Of a DNA stretch of 64,000 bases, positions 11,253 through 23,378 are shown one piece after another (within the stretch, counting starts at the first letter, position 1; each line of letters begins with the position of its first letter). Source of the DNA: Apoderus coryli (lineage: Eukaryota; Arthropoda; Insecta; Coleoptera; Attelabidae); contig OU452200.1 in the NCBI GenBank assembly GCA_911728435.2, positions 22,583,715 to 22,647,714 of the forward strand, written 5' to 3'. The notes beneath the pieces were generated by a model, which did no database searches, was not told the DNA's origin, and worked only from the letters and a program-made list of their open reading frames with translations. A program made the position numbers and the translations under genes.

Positions 11253-12290
11253 GTGTATGAAAAAACAAAAGGAAAACGTAATAGCCTTGTCAGATGATTT
11301 GAAGGATCACCAATTATAATACCTTCTTAGTAAATGTTTGTAAGATTATAGGATAATTTGATTTTTTAAATCTTCGTTTTACGAAAAAGAGGTACTTTTA
11401 TTTAAAGTTTAACATGGTCTAAGACACATAATAGAATAATTCAAATTATTAAAAAATACATCATTCGTATACGAGGTTTTTCCATATATGTGAAGTTTGT
11501 GTAATTGCATATATTATTAAGTATCTTTATTAAACAATAGTAAAATTTCTTCACTTGCAGTGCTATTGAAAATAAAATACTATTTTAAAATGGTGCCGTT
11601 TCATCATATAGTTATAACATCATCAGACAACAAACAGAAACAATACAAATAACCACAACCATATTATTAAAGTATAGTTAGTTAATGTTACATTAAAAAC
11701 TAGTCCTAGAAATATACACTTGTTGGTTGTATTTACGACAAACTATATTTTAAATATTAGAAATGCTAAAAAACAACAGCGTTTGAAGGATAGTGGTATT
11801 CGGTTTGAATATGAAATATTATGTTTTTATTTCAGTTTATAATAATTGTCCTTTGTTGCTCTTATGAATCAAGTCTTGTAAAAAACATCCTTCAAGCAAA
11901 AAAACGAGAAAAAAAATACTAGGTAGTAGTTTATTCCAAAAAACAGGACAAAAGTAAAAATAATAATATGAACTAAACACATGACGAATATTTACAGTAT
12001 TTTTATGTTTGAAATTATCAAAGATCACTATAGAGAAAATCTGATTATGAGAATTTATTATGTAGGCGCGAAGATTATAAAAAAGAAATAATGTACAAAG
12101 CGCGGTAAAATTACCTTTAGTATGTCTAAATAAATGTAATTTTCCGCACACATTTATGGAAGTTCCATAAAACTCAATACTCTCGCTTATTTTTATAAAT
12201 TAAATTTTGCTATAAATAGAATACTTAATGCAAGTACCTCAGACACTCAATTATTATTAGGTCATACTTTTACTTTACTACAAGTTCTCT
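11253..12290. other. No recognised feature
   Basis: AT-rich sequence. The 104-codon minus frame at 11,837-12,151 has no motif or composition that I would call coding. Confidence 0.3.
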
Positions 12291-13470
12291 ACACCACGAT
12301 GCTGTTGCTGGTGAGGAGACGCTAGATTATGTGCGACGAAAACATCAGGATTGGTTCGCCAAAATTGATAAAGAGATACAAATACTAATAGACAAAGAAT
12401 TCATCACACTTGGCAAAAACACCGCAACTCAATATCAAAAAAGCATCTTTTTTTAAAATTTAATGGTAATGAAAGTCAATCCTCCACGAAACCATCAAAT
12501 CTGTACTGGGGGAATAGAGATCATCTACAGATTTCATGGCGGCGAGCTCTTCAACCTTAGTAGCGTGTAAGCTGGCGCGAAGATCACATCCACAGGAATC
12601 ATTGGGCTTCAACACGCAGACGCCAATGTTGTAGCTGATACAGAAGAGGATCTTTAAAATATATTAAGTGCATTTAAGAGCCCATACAGGACTATCGCGC
12701 TTGAACTGAATATAAAGAAAATCCAGATTATATACCAGCCTGCAGCAAACACTGGGGCTGTCCCACCACATACCTATTCGAGATAATCGAGTCAGGCTTC
12801 AGAACATCGGCAGCATTCTCGCGGTGAACGCAGGTATAGATGATGAGATTCAGCATCATATAAAATGGGCAACCGCATCTTTTAGCAGTCTTAGGAAAAA
12901 AGTCTTCGATAGTCATAACAACGACGTTCGGACCAAGTTGCGAGTGTATAATGCTATTGTCTTTCCTACTCTTACGTATAGCTGTGAGTCTTGGACCGCA
13001 TATAGGGCGCATTTAAAAACCCTAGAGAAGTACAACCAAATTTCTTAGGAGAATGGCAGGACCGACGAACAAACATCATTGTTCTGGAGGAAGCTGAAAC
13101 AACTAGCATTGAGGCAAAGATTGTGAGACGTCAGCTGCGGAGGACTGGCAATGTACTCCGCATTCTAACGGAACGCCTTAAGGTCGGCTCACGAAATCAG
13201 GGAACGCATTAGAAGAGGTACAAGGATGTTCTTAAGACCAACAAGAAGAAGTGTGACTTAGCAGATCGCGAACGACAGACCGAGATAGAACGTTGACGAC
13301 ACCGCATCGAAAGGACAAAGAACGCATCGATTAGGCACTACACCTATAACAGCCGGTAAATGTTGGAGATTGGGTGTGTCAATTTGCGGCTCGAGGATCG
13401 GTCTGTTTAGCCATCTTAGATTTCACAACAGAAATCTCTGAGTTGGAGTAATTCATACTCCTTAGCAAGT
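12291..13470 (+). mobile_element. Non-LTR retrotransposon relic (RT C-terminal part)
   Basis: Plus-strand fragments include KVFDSHNNDVRTKLRVYNAI followed by YSCESWT (12,824-13,048) and later QLRRTGNVLR. The end reads CGSRIGLFSHLRFHNRN, a degenerate zinc-finger-like tail. The minus-strand relic at 36,600-37,980 has the same order of blocks and the same tail, so the two are copies of one family. It resembles the RTE/craniofacial-development-protein-2-like group of insect LINEs; the clade is uncertain. Confidence 0.65.
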
Positions 13471-13890
13471 GAATGCTGATGATGATGACTTAATTGTGAA
13501 TTATACCAAGTAATAAGCATAATATTTTCCACAACCGATTACATTTTTTTTTTTTTGGTTTCGCCAATTAACTGGATTACCAATTATACCAATAATAATA
13601 ACACTGTATAAAAGTCCTATATTGCATTTTAAGTGGAACGTAACATTGCTGTCAAAAATTGACACAGAAACAGTTTACAACAATGATTATATGATAAGAG
13701 CATGTTGCATATTAAAAGCAATTTAGTATTTAACCTACATGTGTAATGTTATACAAACCTTTTTTTAAACAAGTTATATAATGAAGGAAAACCTAAATGA
13801 CAGAATTTTAACATCAGGGGAATATTGTGTTGCTATAATGGAAGCTGTTTTTCAACAATATTAAATCACAGAAAATATGATAACAATATT
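13471..13890. other. No recognised feature
   Basis: AT-rich spacer between the LINE relic and the mariner-like element; nothing supported. Confidence 0.3.
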
Positions 13891-14836
13891 CACCGGGCGT
13901 CCCACCGGGAAGGGAATCGATCGATTATGGAGAAACTACAATGTGGAACAATCTGGTGTAGTACTAACGTCGACGGGTCCAAATCGTCTAAAATGTTTTC
14001 AAGAATCCAGTACTTCCGTTTATTCCGAAAATGAATGTCAACCTCCTTATTTCAAATACGACCCTATATAAATAACTATATATTTTTTGGATTCTCCTTG
14101 TAATTCTAAACATATTTCATGCATAATATGTTATACCTATCGTCAGACGTTTTAGAAATATTTGAAATTTTTTGTCAAAAATAACGTTTTCAGAATAAAG
14201 AATAATAACAATTATTTATTTTAAGGAAGCTTTAATAATTTAATTTGTTAGAATATCCTAGGAGATATAGAACTACTTTAGTCGCCTACGTATATTTTTT
14301 TAGTAAATATTAATACAGGGCATTTGAAAAAAAAGATGGTAAAAAATCAAATTGAAAAAAATGCCAATATTCAAAATTTTTAAATGGCAACCCTCACTTT
14401 ATATTTGTTTTTTTTTTGCATCAAAAATAAAGGCAAGTTTATGAAAGGATATCTATCCCAAAATACTGACAATTTTACATTTTTCTATTACAATAGTGAT
14501 ATGAATTTGAAATTTAATTGATTTTAGTTGGCTATGATGGCTTTAGATAGCAAATAAATATGACATTTGTCAAAAATAATCAACAATTATAACAAATTGT
14601 AGATATTAATTAGTACTAATAATCATGGCGGGCGTATAAATTATACTAACGAATACTATCTAAATTTGTTTATCTATTATTTATGGAGAATGTGACAGAG
14701 TAATGACAAGAACATGTGATGACATTTGCTACCAAATACCCAGAAAAACACAAAACCATCACCAAAAGTTGTTAAACTAATAATACATAATTTCGGAAGT
14801 TTCGACTCTCTTATCTAAGATCAACTCATAAAAAAA

Positions 14837-15240
14837 TTACTTTAACAAATGTTCAAAATTTTGATCTTGAACTTGACCTAAACACTTTTCACATCTCAAA
14901 ATTAATTGTTCATGTGTTGCCCACCGAATAGATTGTTGACTCAAATTGGCAAACGCATTCCGTACTCTTTGCATGCAGTCCTCCTTAGTGGTCAAAGGCC
15001 TGCTGTACACTTCATTTTTGATCGTCCCCCAGATATAATAATCGATCACCGATAAATCCGGAGAACCAGGCGGCCACAAATATGGCCCGTTGTTAGGAAA
15101 GCATTGGCCATTAAACACCTCATCCAAATAGATGTTTACTATTTGCCCACTATGTGGAGGAGCTCCATACTGTTGATAAAAAATTTGCCGTCGTACAGCC
15201 AGTGGTATAGGTTGTCCAAATAGTCGTTTACTGCATTTTG
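14837..15240 (-). pseudogene. Mariner-like transposase, C-terminal part
   Basis: The frame at 14,837-15,127 has LWPPGSPDLSVIDYYIWG, the block that carries the last catalytic Asp in insect IS630/mariner-type transposases, then a helical C-terminus ending FEHLLK. Upstream in another frame (15,130-15,240) are remnants of the preceding part. The central catalytic region (first and second Asp) is missing, so the enzyme is dead. Confidence 0.75.
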
Positions 15241-16620
15241 TAAAATATTTAAATATCTCTTTAGTAATCAGACTCTTTCAAATTCTGTATACCGGCGTAA
15301 ACACATATGGATGAAATTTGTGTTTCTTCAGAACCCTTTGGATGGTGCCTTTAGGAAATCCAGACTCCACTGCGAATTTTTTTAGAGATGTCGTAGTGTA
15401 TGCCGTAAGATACCCCTATTTCTACAACTTCATCGTCACAAATAGGTTTGCTTCGTTTTATTTTTGTCTTTACGGACCCGAAATTTTTGAAATTATCTAT
15501 TATCCGTTTAATAACTTTTGGTGATGGCTTGTGTTTTTCTGGGTATCTGGCAGCAAATGTATCAAACGTTAGTGACATCACTCACATTCTCCATAAATAA
15601 TAAACAAATTTAGGTAGTCTTCTTTAGTATAATTTATACCCCCTCCAAGGCTATTACTACTAATTATTATCTACAATAATTTGTCACAATTGTTGATTAT
15701 TTTTGTCATGTTAGTGTCATATTTACGAGTATTTGCTTTCTAAAGCCATCATAGCCAACTAAACTCAATTAAATTTCAAATTCATATCACTATTGTAATA
15801 GAAAACAGGAACATTGTCAATATTTTGAAAATGATCAGTTTTTGGGATAGACATCCTTTCATAAATTTGTCCTTATTTTTGATGCAAAAAATATAAAATG
15901 GGGGGGTGCCATTTAAAAATTTTGGATTTTTACACTTTTTAAAATTAGAATTTTTAGTCTTTTTTTTTTCAAATACCCAGTATTAATAGTAACTAAAAAA
16001 ATATATGTAGGCGCCTAAACTAGGTCTATATCTCCTAGGATATTCTAATAAATTAAATTATTAAAGCTTCCATATAATAAGAAATTGTTATTATTCTGAA
16101 AACGTGAATTTTGGCATAAAATTTCACGTTTTGAAAACCGCTGGCTATAGGTATAACATATTATGCAATATGTTTAGAATTACAAGGAGAATCCAAGAAA
16201 ATATATAATTCATATAGGGTAGTATTTGAAATAAAGAAGTTGACACCAATTTCCGGTATAATCGGAAGTAATAGATTCTTGAAAACATTTTAGCCGAATT
16301 GGTCCCGTCGAGCTACGGACTAGCCCAGATTTTCAGATTGTTCCACAGTGTAGTTTCTCCATAATCAATCGAATCCCTTCCCGGTGGAACACCCGGTATA
16401 TGACTCAGTAATTTTGATTAAATTATTTTTGCTCACCTTGAAATATAGGAAGTAAGTTATCTAAATTCAAACTGGCCAAGAAATCCTGCAAATTAGCACC
16501 ATCCATTTTAATTAAACTGCCCGCATAAACATATACCGAGATACTATATTATTTGATTTTTCAGTGATCAAACTTTTTATATGTTATATCCATCTATATA
16601 ATAAATTAAACTTTTATATA
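15147..16620. repeat. Tandem duplication unit 1, transposon half
   Basis: From CCACTATGTGGAGGAGCTCC to TTAAACTTTTATATA this segment is repeated in the same orientation at 17,106-18,578. By eye I count roughly a dozen substitutions and one length change in a T run, about 99% identity. The left breakpoint lies inside the transposase remnant and the right one is outside the transposon, so this is a genomic duplication and not two insertions. Confidence 0.85.
15351..15581 (-). pseudogene. Mariner-like transposase, N-terminal DNA-binding part
   Basis: The frame begins MMSLTFDTFAARYPEK and continues with SPKVIKRIIDNFKNFGSVK. This resembles the helix-turn-helix (DUF4817-like) domain at the start of insect mariner-type transposases. 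It breaks after about 76 codons. An almost identical copy is at 17,310-17,540. Confidence 0.65.
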
Positions 16621-17099
16621 TGTAAAGCACACCAAATAAGGTTTTCCGAAAATATATCTCACATTTATACCTACGTGTACATATAAGTGTGGGTATCTCA
16701 GGGGGTATTATGTTATGTAATTGAGTAAGTATTATTAAAAAAGGTACAATCTTTTAGCCCCGTTCGATCAACGAGATATTACATTACATTTATATATTAT
16801 TACAATTTACTATAGTTTCAGTGCAATATGATATTTCAGAATTTGATTGGGAGGTAGTGCGGGAACAGGATGGCAACAAAGGCCGAGTCCGCCAGTAAAG
16901 CGAGAAATTTTAAAAGTGTCATAGTTCATTTCTGCTCATAACGAGGTATTGGATTCTACAATTATATCATGAATTAAACAAAGTTTTAAGAAACTGGCTC
17001 GATATTGAACATGAACACAAATGGCACAGATATTCAAAGGCAATGATATAATATATGCTTGCACGCATTATGCTCAGCGAACAAAAATTATTACGAAGG
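16621..17099. repeat. Tandem duplication unit 1, flanking half (interrupted)
   Basis: Bases 16,621-16,684 and 16,964-17,099 together match 20,929-21,126 (TGTAAAGCACACCAAATAAG ... TTATTACGAAGGT). The middle 279 bases (16,685-16,963) are absent from the other copy, and ATAT borders both sides. This is either an insertion with a 4-base duplication in this copy or a microhomology deletion in the other. Confidence 0.8.
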
Positions 17100-17105
17100 T
17101 AATCT

Positions 17106-18578
17106 CCACTATGTGGAGGAGCTCCATCCTGTTGATAAAAAATTTGCCGTCGTACAGCCAGTGGTATAGGTTGTCCAAATAGTCGTTTACTGCATTTTGT
17201 AAAATATTTAAATATCTCTTTAGTAATCAGACTCTTTCAAATTCTGTATACCGGCGTAAACACATATGGATGAAATTTGTGTTTCTTCAGAACCCTTTGG
17301 ATGGTGCCTTTAGAAAATCCAGACTTTACTGCGAATTTTTTTAGAGATGTCGTAGTGTATGCCGTAAGATACCCCTATTTCTACAGCTTCATCGTCACAA
17401 ATAGGTTTGCTTCGTTTTATTTTTGTCTTTACGGACCCGAAATTTTTGAAATTATCTATTATCCGTTTAATAACTTTTGGTGATGGCTTGTGTTTTTCTG
17501 GGTATCTGGCAGCAAATGTATCACACGTTAGTGACATCACTCACATTCTCCATAAATAATAAACAAATTTAGGTAGTCTTCTTTAGTATAATTTATACCC
17601 CCTCCAAGGCTATTACTACTAATTATTATCTACAATAATTTGTCACAATTGTTGATTATTTTTGTCATGTTAGTGTCATATTTACGAGTATTTGCTTTAT
17701 AAAGCCATCATAGCCAACTAAACTCAATTAAATTTCAAATTCATATCACTATTGTAATAGAAAAAAGGAACATTGTCAATATTTTGAAAACGATCAGTTT
17801 TTGGGATAGACATCCTTTCATAAATTTGTCCTTATTTTTGATGCAAAAAATATAAAATGGGGGGGTGCCATTTAAAAATTTTGGATTTTTACACTTTTTA
17901 AAATTAGAATTTTTAGTCTTTTTTTTTCAAATACCCAGTATTAATAGTGACTAAAAAAATATATGTAGGCGCCTAAACTAGGTCTATATCTCCTAGGATA
18001 TTCTAATAAATTAAATTATTAAAGCTTCCATATAATAAGAAATTGTTATTATTCTGAAAACGTGAATTTTGGCATAAAATTTCATGTTTTGAAAACGGCT
18101 GGCTATAGGTATAACATATTATGCAATATGTTTAGAATTACAAGGAGAATCCAAGAAAATATATAATTCATATAGGGTAGTATTTGAAATAAAGAAGTTG
18201 ACACCAATTTCCGGTATAATCGGAAGTACTAGATTCTTGAAAACATTTTAGCCGAATTGGTCCCGTCGAGCTACGGACTAGCCCAGATTTTCAGATTGTT
18301 CCACAGTGTAGTTTCTCCATAATCAATCGAATCCCTTCCCGGTGGAACACCCGGTATATGACTCAGTAATTTTGATTAAATTATTTTTGCTCACCTTGAA
18401 ATATAGGAAGTAAGTTATCTAAATTCAAACTGGCCAAGAAATCCTGCAAATTAGCACCATCCATTTTAATTAAACTGCCCGCATAAACATATACCGAGAT
18501 ACTATATTATTTGATTTTTCAGTGATCAAACTTTTTATATGTTATATCCATCTATATAATAAATTAAACTTTTATATA
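17106..18578. repeat. Tandem duplication unit 2, transposon half
   Basis: Second copy of 15,147-16,620. It includes the transposase N-terminal frame at 17,310-17,540 on the minus strand and one right transposon end near 18,357. The junction with unit 1 (GAAGGTAATCTCCACTATG, about 17,095-17,113) has a few filler bases. Confidence 0.85.
17310..17540 (-). pseudogene. Mariner-like transposase N-terminal part, duplicate
   Basis: Same 76-codon frame as at 15,351-15,581 with a few substitutions. It arose by the tandem duplication. No catalytic region is attached. Confidence 0.65.
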
Positions 18579-20926
18579 TTGTTACGTTTAAAATTTGTAT
18601 ACATTTCTATTTTCAGAAAAAAAGGGAAATTAATTGTTGCTATGGAAACATTCACTGTTCCAAGTATATTTGAATTAAATAATATGTTTAATTGATTTTT
18701 GTAGGTACATAATTTCTGACTATCCCTGTATGTGCTCTCGTAACCATCGGGTTTATACTTACCTGCACCATAACACAAATGATTACGTGATTCGAATTTT
18801 AAATTGTTCTAATTAAAAGGGTAATAATACATCTCGCTCCATCTATTGTTAAATAGGCATAAAATATTTAAATTTATAAATAAACAAAATTTGTTGATAA
18901 GGGTACCTACAGTAGTAGAAGTACATATTTATTGATTTTTCCTGTGCGCTATGTTTACTTCCCAGATTTAAATGAAAGAGGGCATTCTTTCTTTGATTTA
19001 GAATTCATAATTGTTGTTTGGAGAATTATTTGAATTATGAAATAATTATTCATATTTGTTTTTCTATAGCATATTGTGTTCTTAGTATATAATTATCGTT
19101 TTTTTCCTTAATTATTCATAATAAAATATATTTGTGTTAGTTCTCTTAACAATCGTTGGCGTGCTATCATGTGAAATTTTGATTGGTCGAAACTCTTAAG
19201 TTGACATTGCGTTTTGTGAAATTTTGCATTGTCATTATTCTTCTTTTGTAAGTCGAGTGCGGCAGGAGTGTGCTGGTGGTTGAAGTGGATAGTTCTCTAA
19301 TTTCTCTAAGCCTGATTGGAGGCCATTTTTGTGTGGGATTTGTGAGAGTTATTGTCCGGAATTATTGTTTGATTTCTGGATGGTTTGGAAGTGATATATT
19401 GTGTGCATTGTGCGATCAAACAATCAGCTTTGGCTGGATTTTATTTAACCACTTCATTTCTTGTTGGGTGAGTGTCCTTGACTATTTTTGCTTCTACAGT
19501 TTTTTTCCTTCATCGACCAAAATTTAATTATACCTTTTTTTTCCAATTCTTATGCAGACTCAACTTTGTAACCGATTTCTGGTTGGCCATGTAAATGGTA
19601 TCGCTGGATTACAATTAAGCCACACAACATCAAGGTGAGGGAACTACACTTTCCTTTAATTTTTTTTTTGTGCTTCCTTTTTAGTAAACCTCGTACCCGT
19701 ACTTAGGACTTGATTTTATATTTTTAGGGCTTTTTCCTTCTTCTTCGTTCTTCTTCCTGAATTCGGATATTATTCCGTTTGTCCATTACAATCAAGTAAT
19801 AGATTGGTTTGAACGATTTTGACTCCAATTTTTGGCAATCATCGATTTATGACTGCTGTTGTATGGTGACGAAAAAAAATTTCATGGTTCTGGTCGGATG
19901 TTTGTGTAAAGGTGGATGGTTGATCATCAGAACGAGACCAGGTTTTTATTGTAAAAATTTATTTGTTGAATACGTCATTTTATTAATTTTTCCTATTAAC
20001 TTATTTGCAAAGTGAATTTCTCATATCTCGCATAATTGATAAAATAAAATAAAAATAATAGTTTTCCTTCTGTATGTTCATATAATTGTTTTTTTTTGTG
20101 TTGAATAGTACCATTTGGTTATTCTTTCAATTATTAAATAGTAAATATTTGTTTATTCTAAATAACAAAAAAATATATCAAGAGTTTATATATTTTGTTA
20201 TTATCTTGCGTAATTGTGTGATATTTAAAAATGTACCATAAAACTATTTTGCATAGTAGTGTTGGGAACTATTCGTGATCACGTATAGGGGTCTTATTTT
20301 ATATTATTATTAAAATAAATATAAACAATAAGTATATAGATATCGATTAAAATTTTCACTCTTTATTGGTAATATATTTTCTTTAGAACTTAGTATTGAA
20401 TATTAGTATTGTTGAATGACTGATGTATTTTTGTTAATATATACTTAATAATTTCGTATATCAGTATTTGGGAGATCCAAACATCAAACATTGTTTGTTG
20501 TACTGAATATTTCTTTTATAATTTTTAGAATAGGAATTCAGTGATAAGATTCATTATTTTTTTGTTTCGTAACGATATTTATTAATATAAATATTTCAAT
20601 TTTTTTGTATTGTGTGTTGAAAAATAATTTCGTATAAATATATAATATATTATTTTTGAATTTAATTATGGTGAATGATCGTATGGTGGATTCAAGCTTT
20701 GTGACATACAAAACCATCGTAGGTTTCTAACTTTACCGCAAAGTTAGTGGCGCACCCCCCCTGAAGGCTGACCTAGTCGAGCTTTGCTGTGGTTTAAGCT
20801 AAAGCTGTCACAAGGTTTGAAAACGTTACCCGATTTCTTTTTTTTTTTGTGTTTTCTTAAATAATAATTTTAATGATAAAAACAAAAATCATATAAATAT
20901 TCTTCTATTAATTTAAACCGTAGCAA
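18579..20926. mobile_element. 2.35 kb TA-flanked insertion with imperfect terminal inverted repeats
   Basis: The empty site is visible in unit 1 (TTTTATATATGTAAAG near 16,613-16,627). Here 2,348 bases are added, bounded by TTGTTACGTTTAAAATT at the left and the complement of a TTGCTACGGTTTAAATT-like end at the right. A TA dinucleotide is duplicated (18,577-18,578 and 20,927-20,928). TA duplication points to a Tc1/mariner-like transposition, but no transposase is encoded. Inside are exon-like stretches with good splice sites. Confidence 0.7.
19558..19634 (+). other. Exon-like segment inside the TA-flanked insertion
   Basis: A pyrimidine tract and CTTATGCAG acceptor (ending 19,557) precede a 77-base segment that closes at CATCAAG|GTGAGGG (donor at 19,635). 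An upstream donor TTGTTGG|GTGAGT lies at 19,468, after an open frame starting at 19,270. Together they look like two exons and an intron of 90 bases. The 85-codon frame is hydrophobic and matches nothing I know. This is only a splice-site pattern; the sequence alone cannot show transcription. Confidence 0.3.
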
Positions 20927-20928
20927 TA

Positions 20929-21126
20929 TGTAAAGCACACCAAATAAGGTTTTCCGAAAATATATCTCACATTTATACCTACGTGTACATATCATGAATT
21001 AAACAAAGTTTTAAGAAACTGGCTCGATATTGAACATGAACACAAATGGCACAGATATTCAAAGGCAATGATATAATATATGCTTGCACGCATTATGCTC
21101 AGCGAACAAAAATTATTACGAAGGTA
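20929..21126. repeat. Tandem duplication unit 2, flanking half (intact)
   Basis: Uninterrupted counterpart of 16,621-17,099. It is followed by unique sequence (ACAAAAGGTTATGAG), which marks the right edge of the duplication. Confidence 0.8.
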
Positions 21127-21948
21127 CAAAAGGTTATGAGAACTTTATTCACTACATGTTTTTATGTTATTATGCATATAAATTATTATTAATTATATTA
21201 ATGTATAATCAAACAAAATAGTAGATATTTTAATGATAAACATCTAGGTGAATTCCATTACTTGGCATTATTGGTCCATTTTTTTAACTGATTTATGTGA
21301 AGTCTGTACTAGTATGAGCTCGAGTGTTCCGTCACCACGCAATTTCCCCTACGACCGTTTGACATGAGTTATACTTTGATGTAGCGACAAGCACAACAGC
21401 ACTGCGCATGAGCCATTGGCAAAGGCAATTGACAAAAATGAATTTATTTGTGTTAATGAAATAACTACAATTTGACAGCCGCTAAATATGTTAATTTTAC
21501 AGCAATTTGCTATTGTTAGCATTATGAGGTATAATGGCTACTTAATTTTGTGCTTATTTATTTCAAAGCAATGTTTTTGAAAAGAGGATTTACAGAACTG
21601 CAAATGATTTTTTTGGTGATATCATTTTTTTCAAATACCTACCCTGTTATTCCACATAAAAAATACTGTGAAAAGGTGTTCCAGAAATCATTTAGTTTAA
21701 AAATAATAAAATTATAGGGCATCAAATAAATCGAGAAACTCCCTCTAGCGGCTAAAAGATTTGAGATAGCATTTTGCAGCTTTGAGTTTCTCATCAAATT
21801 CGAGCCAGGGAGACTGAGGCCAACAGTTTTTTATTTCTAATATTGACATAACCTTCCCTAAGAAGGCGTCTATACTGGAATGACTGCATTGACTCAGAAA
21901 TCACCCTGTATAAAACAGAATCCTCAAAGTTTTATGTTCCATTTATAT
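21127..21948. other. No recognised gene
   Basis: Unique AT-rich sequence with no supported feature. Confidence 0.3.
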
Positions 21949-22105
21949 AATAGCCTTGTTCGCGAAGGTAGTTCCGAAATAACTCAGAACGCTTTCATAA
22001 GCGCCAAACACGCTATTTCCTTTATAGAAAGCATAAAAAAAATTCGAGTGCGATTATGCAAGCGTTGTGAACTAATTCGGAACTGCCTCCGCAAACAACG
22101 CTATT
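21949..22105. mobile_element. Small hairpin MITE (about 157 bp)
   Basis: The left arm from AATAGCCTTGTTCGCGAAGG pairs with the right arm ending GCAAACAACGCTATT. The two arms match over about 55 bases with scattered mismatches and a loop of about 45 bases. No clear target duplication. It is embedded in a 111-codon frame (21,880-22,215) that I do not consider a gene. Confidence 0.6.
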
Positions 22106-22234
22106 CTAACCTGTTACATTTATCAACAGTTAGCATATCTTTGTTATATGACATCGATACTGTCACCGTCATATTGTTGTACTACCTCTGTTGCTGTTTG
22201 TTAACCCTGCGTTAGTCGCGCTCGGTCTGTGATA

Positions 22235-22883
22235 CCAAAGATTAATCTACACAATAGATAGTCAGCCCAATGCATTAAAATCAGAACATCTCTAAGTATG
22301 CCTGCCACTACGTGGCGTAGACTAGCGTGTAAAGCATAGAGCAGTATTGTCACAGCCAGAAACCGTTTTGTAGTTTATTAATATCAAAAACAAAACGCAA
22401 CATATAACAATTATTTAGATCATTTGCAACAGATATGCACCGGCAATGCTGTATTGTCAGAGAGAGAAATTGATGAAATTCTGTATTAATCTGGAGGGGA
22501 TACGCAGGGAGGGTAGAAAAAAAAACAAGCGAATGTGGTGTGTGTCGTGCTGTTGCCAATTCGTCGGTAAAAGAAACACACAGGGTGATTTATTACAAGT
22601 ACAGTATTGAAATAAAAGCCTAATCTCTATGAATTAAATTTAATATAATAATATTTAATCCATGTCATACATGTTTCAAGACTAGACCAGTCCCATGATC
22701 AGTGGCGAACAATCGTTAAATGAAAAGCTTTTAGATAGAAACATACTTTTGACTAAATATTTCACGTAGACAATGTGGCAAAGATGTAACAAGATTGTTG
22801 TAGATCTTATAATACCTATAATAAAAAAATTATCAGTGCTACCTATATTATATTAGGTATACCTATTATAATAGTCTGTCTCT
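22235..22883 (-). repeat. Dispersed repeat, right copy of the second inverted pair
   Basis: Reverse complement of 8,055-8,981, but without the roughly 285 bases present at 8,178-8,462. It carries one hammerhead-like motif (22,664-22,706, minus strand). Confidence 0.65.
22664..22706 (-). ncRNA. Degenerate hammerhead ribozyme-like motif
   Basis: Minus strand CTGATCA, stem, GAA and ACATGTA; the same core change as the plus-strand copy at 8,509. Probably inactive. Confidence 0.35.
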
Positions 22884-23302
22884 TCATCAGGTATAAGTTC
22901 CACTTTATCGGTTTAGGTACTTAAATTTTACTTCTTTTTAATGTTTCTTCGGGTAAATAATAAGTTCGGTAGAAATAGGGCTTTGGGTATGAAACAAAAA
23001 AGATAGAAAATAGAAATTTGATATAGGGGTAGTTCTAAGCATTTACAAGTTTGTGACGTGTAGCGATTTTCGATGCCGCCCCCGGAGGTATACATGAGGG
23101 CGGCGCAATGCCGTTTTAAATATCTCGTTTCGCTTTCTTGGAAAATAAAAAATTATAACTGATAACTGAAACTTAGTACTTAATACGTGGGCGTAAGAGG
23201 TAAGCTCACTTCACAGGTCTCTATTAATGAAAGAAAGTTAACATTTTGAGCATCTGCGTAAAATTAAATGTATCCGTTTGGTGGGTAGTTTTGATTACAA
23301 TA

Positions 23303-23378
23303 AGTCGGTGCCAAGCCCAAGCCCGAAACAAAATAAATCTATATTTACCTACTACCTATTTGGCTTGGTACCGACTAT
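23303..23378. repeat. Short hairpin
   Basis: AGTCGGTGCCAAGCC (left) is complementary to GGCTTGGTACCGACT (right) with one mismatch and a loop of about 45 bases. The preceding 23,216-23,295 recurs inverted at 28,843-28,915 (CTCTATTAATGAAAGAAAGT), so this lies at the edge of another dispersed repeat. Confidence 0.5.

Larger units (their letters stand above)
13891..16397 (-). mobile_element. Mariner-like DNA transposon with roughly 0.9 kb inverted arms
   Basis: The ends are inverted: CACCGGGCGTCCCACCGGGA at 13,891 against the complement of TCCCGGTGGAACACCCGGT at about 16,379-16,397. The match continues inward to about 14,812 on the left and 15,460 on the right. The left arm therefore includes an inverted copy of the transposase N-terminal coding start, so the element is a foldback derivative. 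The single transposase remnant between the arms reads on the minus strand. A palindrome near 16,250 (TTTCCGGTATAATCGGAAGT) resembles that in the mariner-like pair at 0.15-2.5 kb. Confidence 0.7.

Noticed and set aside
21949..22105. tRNA-like GTTCGCGAAGG / GGTTCGAA motifs in the window
   Set aside because: No A-box/B-box spacing or cloverleaf could be drawn; they belong to a MITE and to foldback repeats.
21880..22215. 111-codon plus frame
   Set aside because: Half of it is the arms of a small hairpin MITE; no domain and no splice context.
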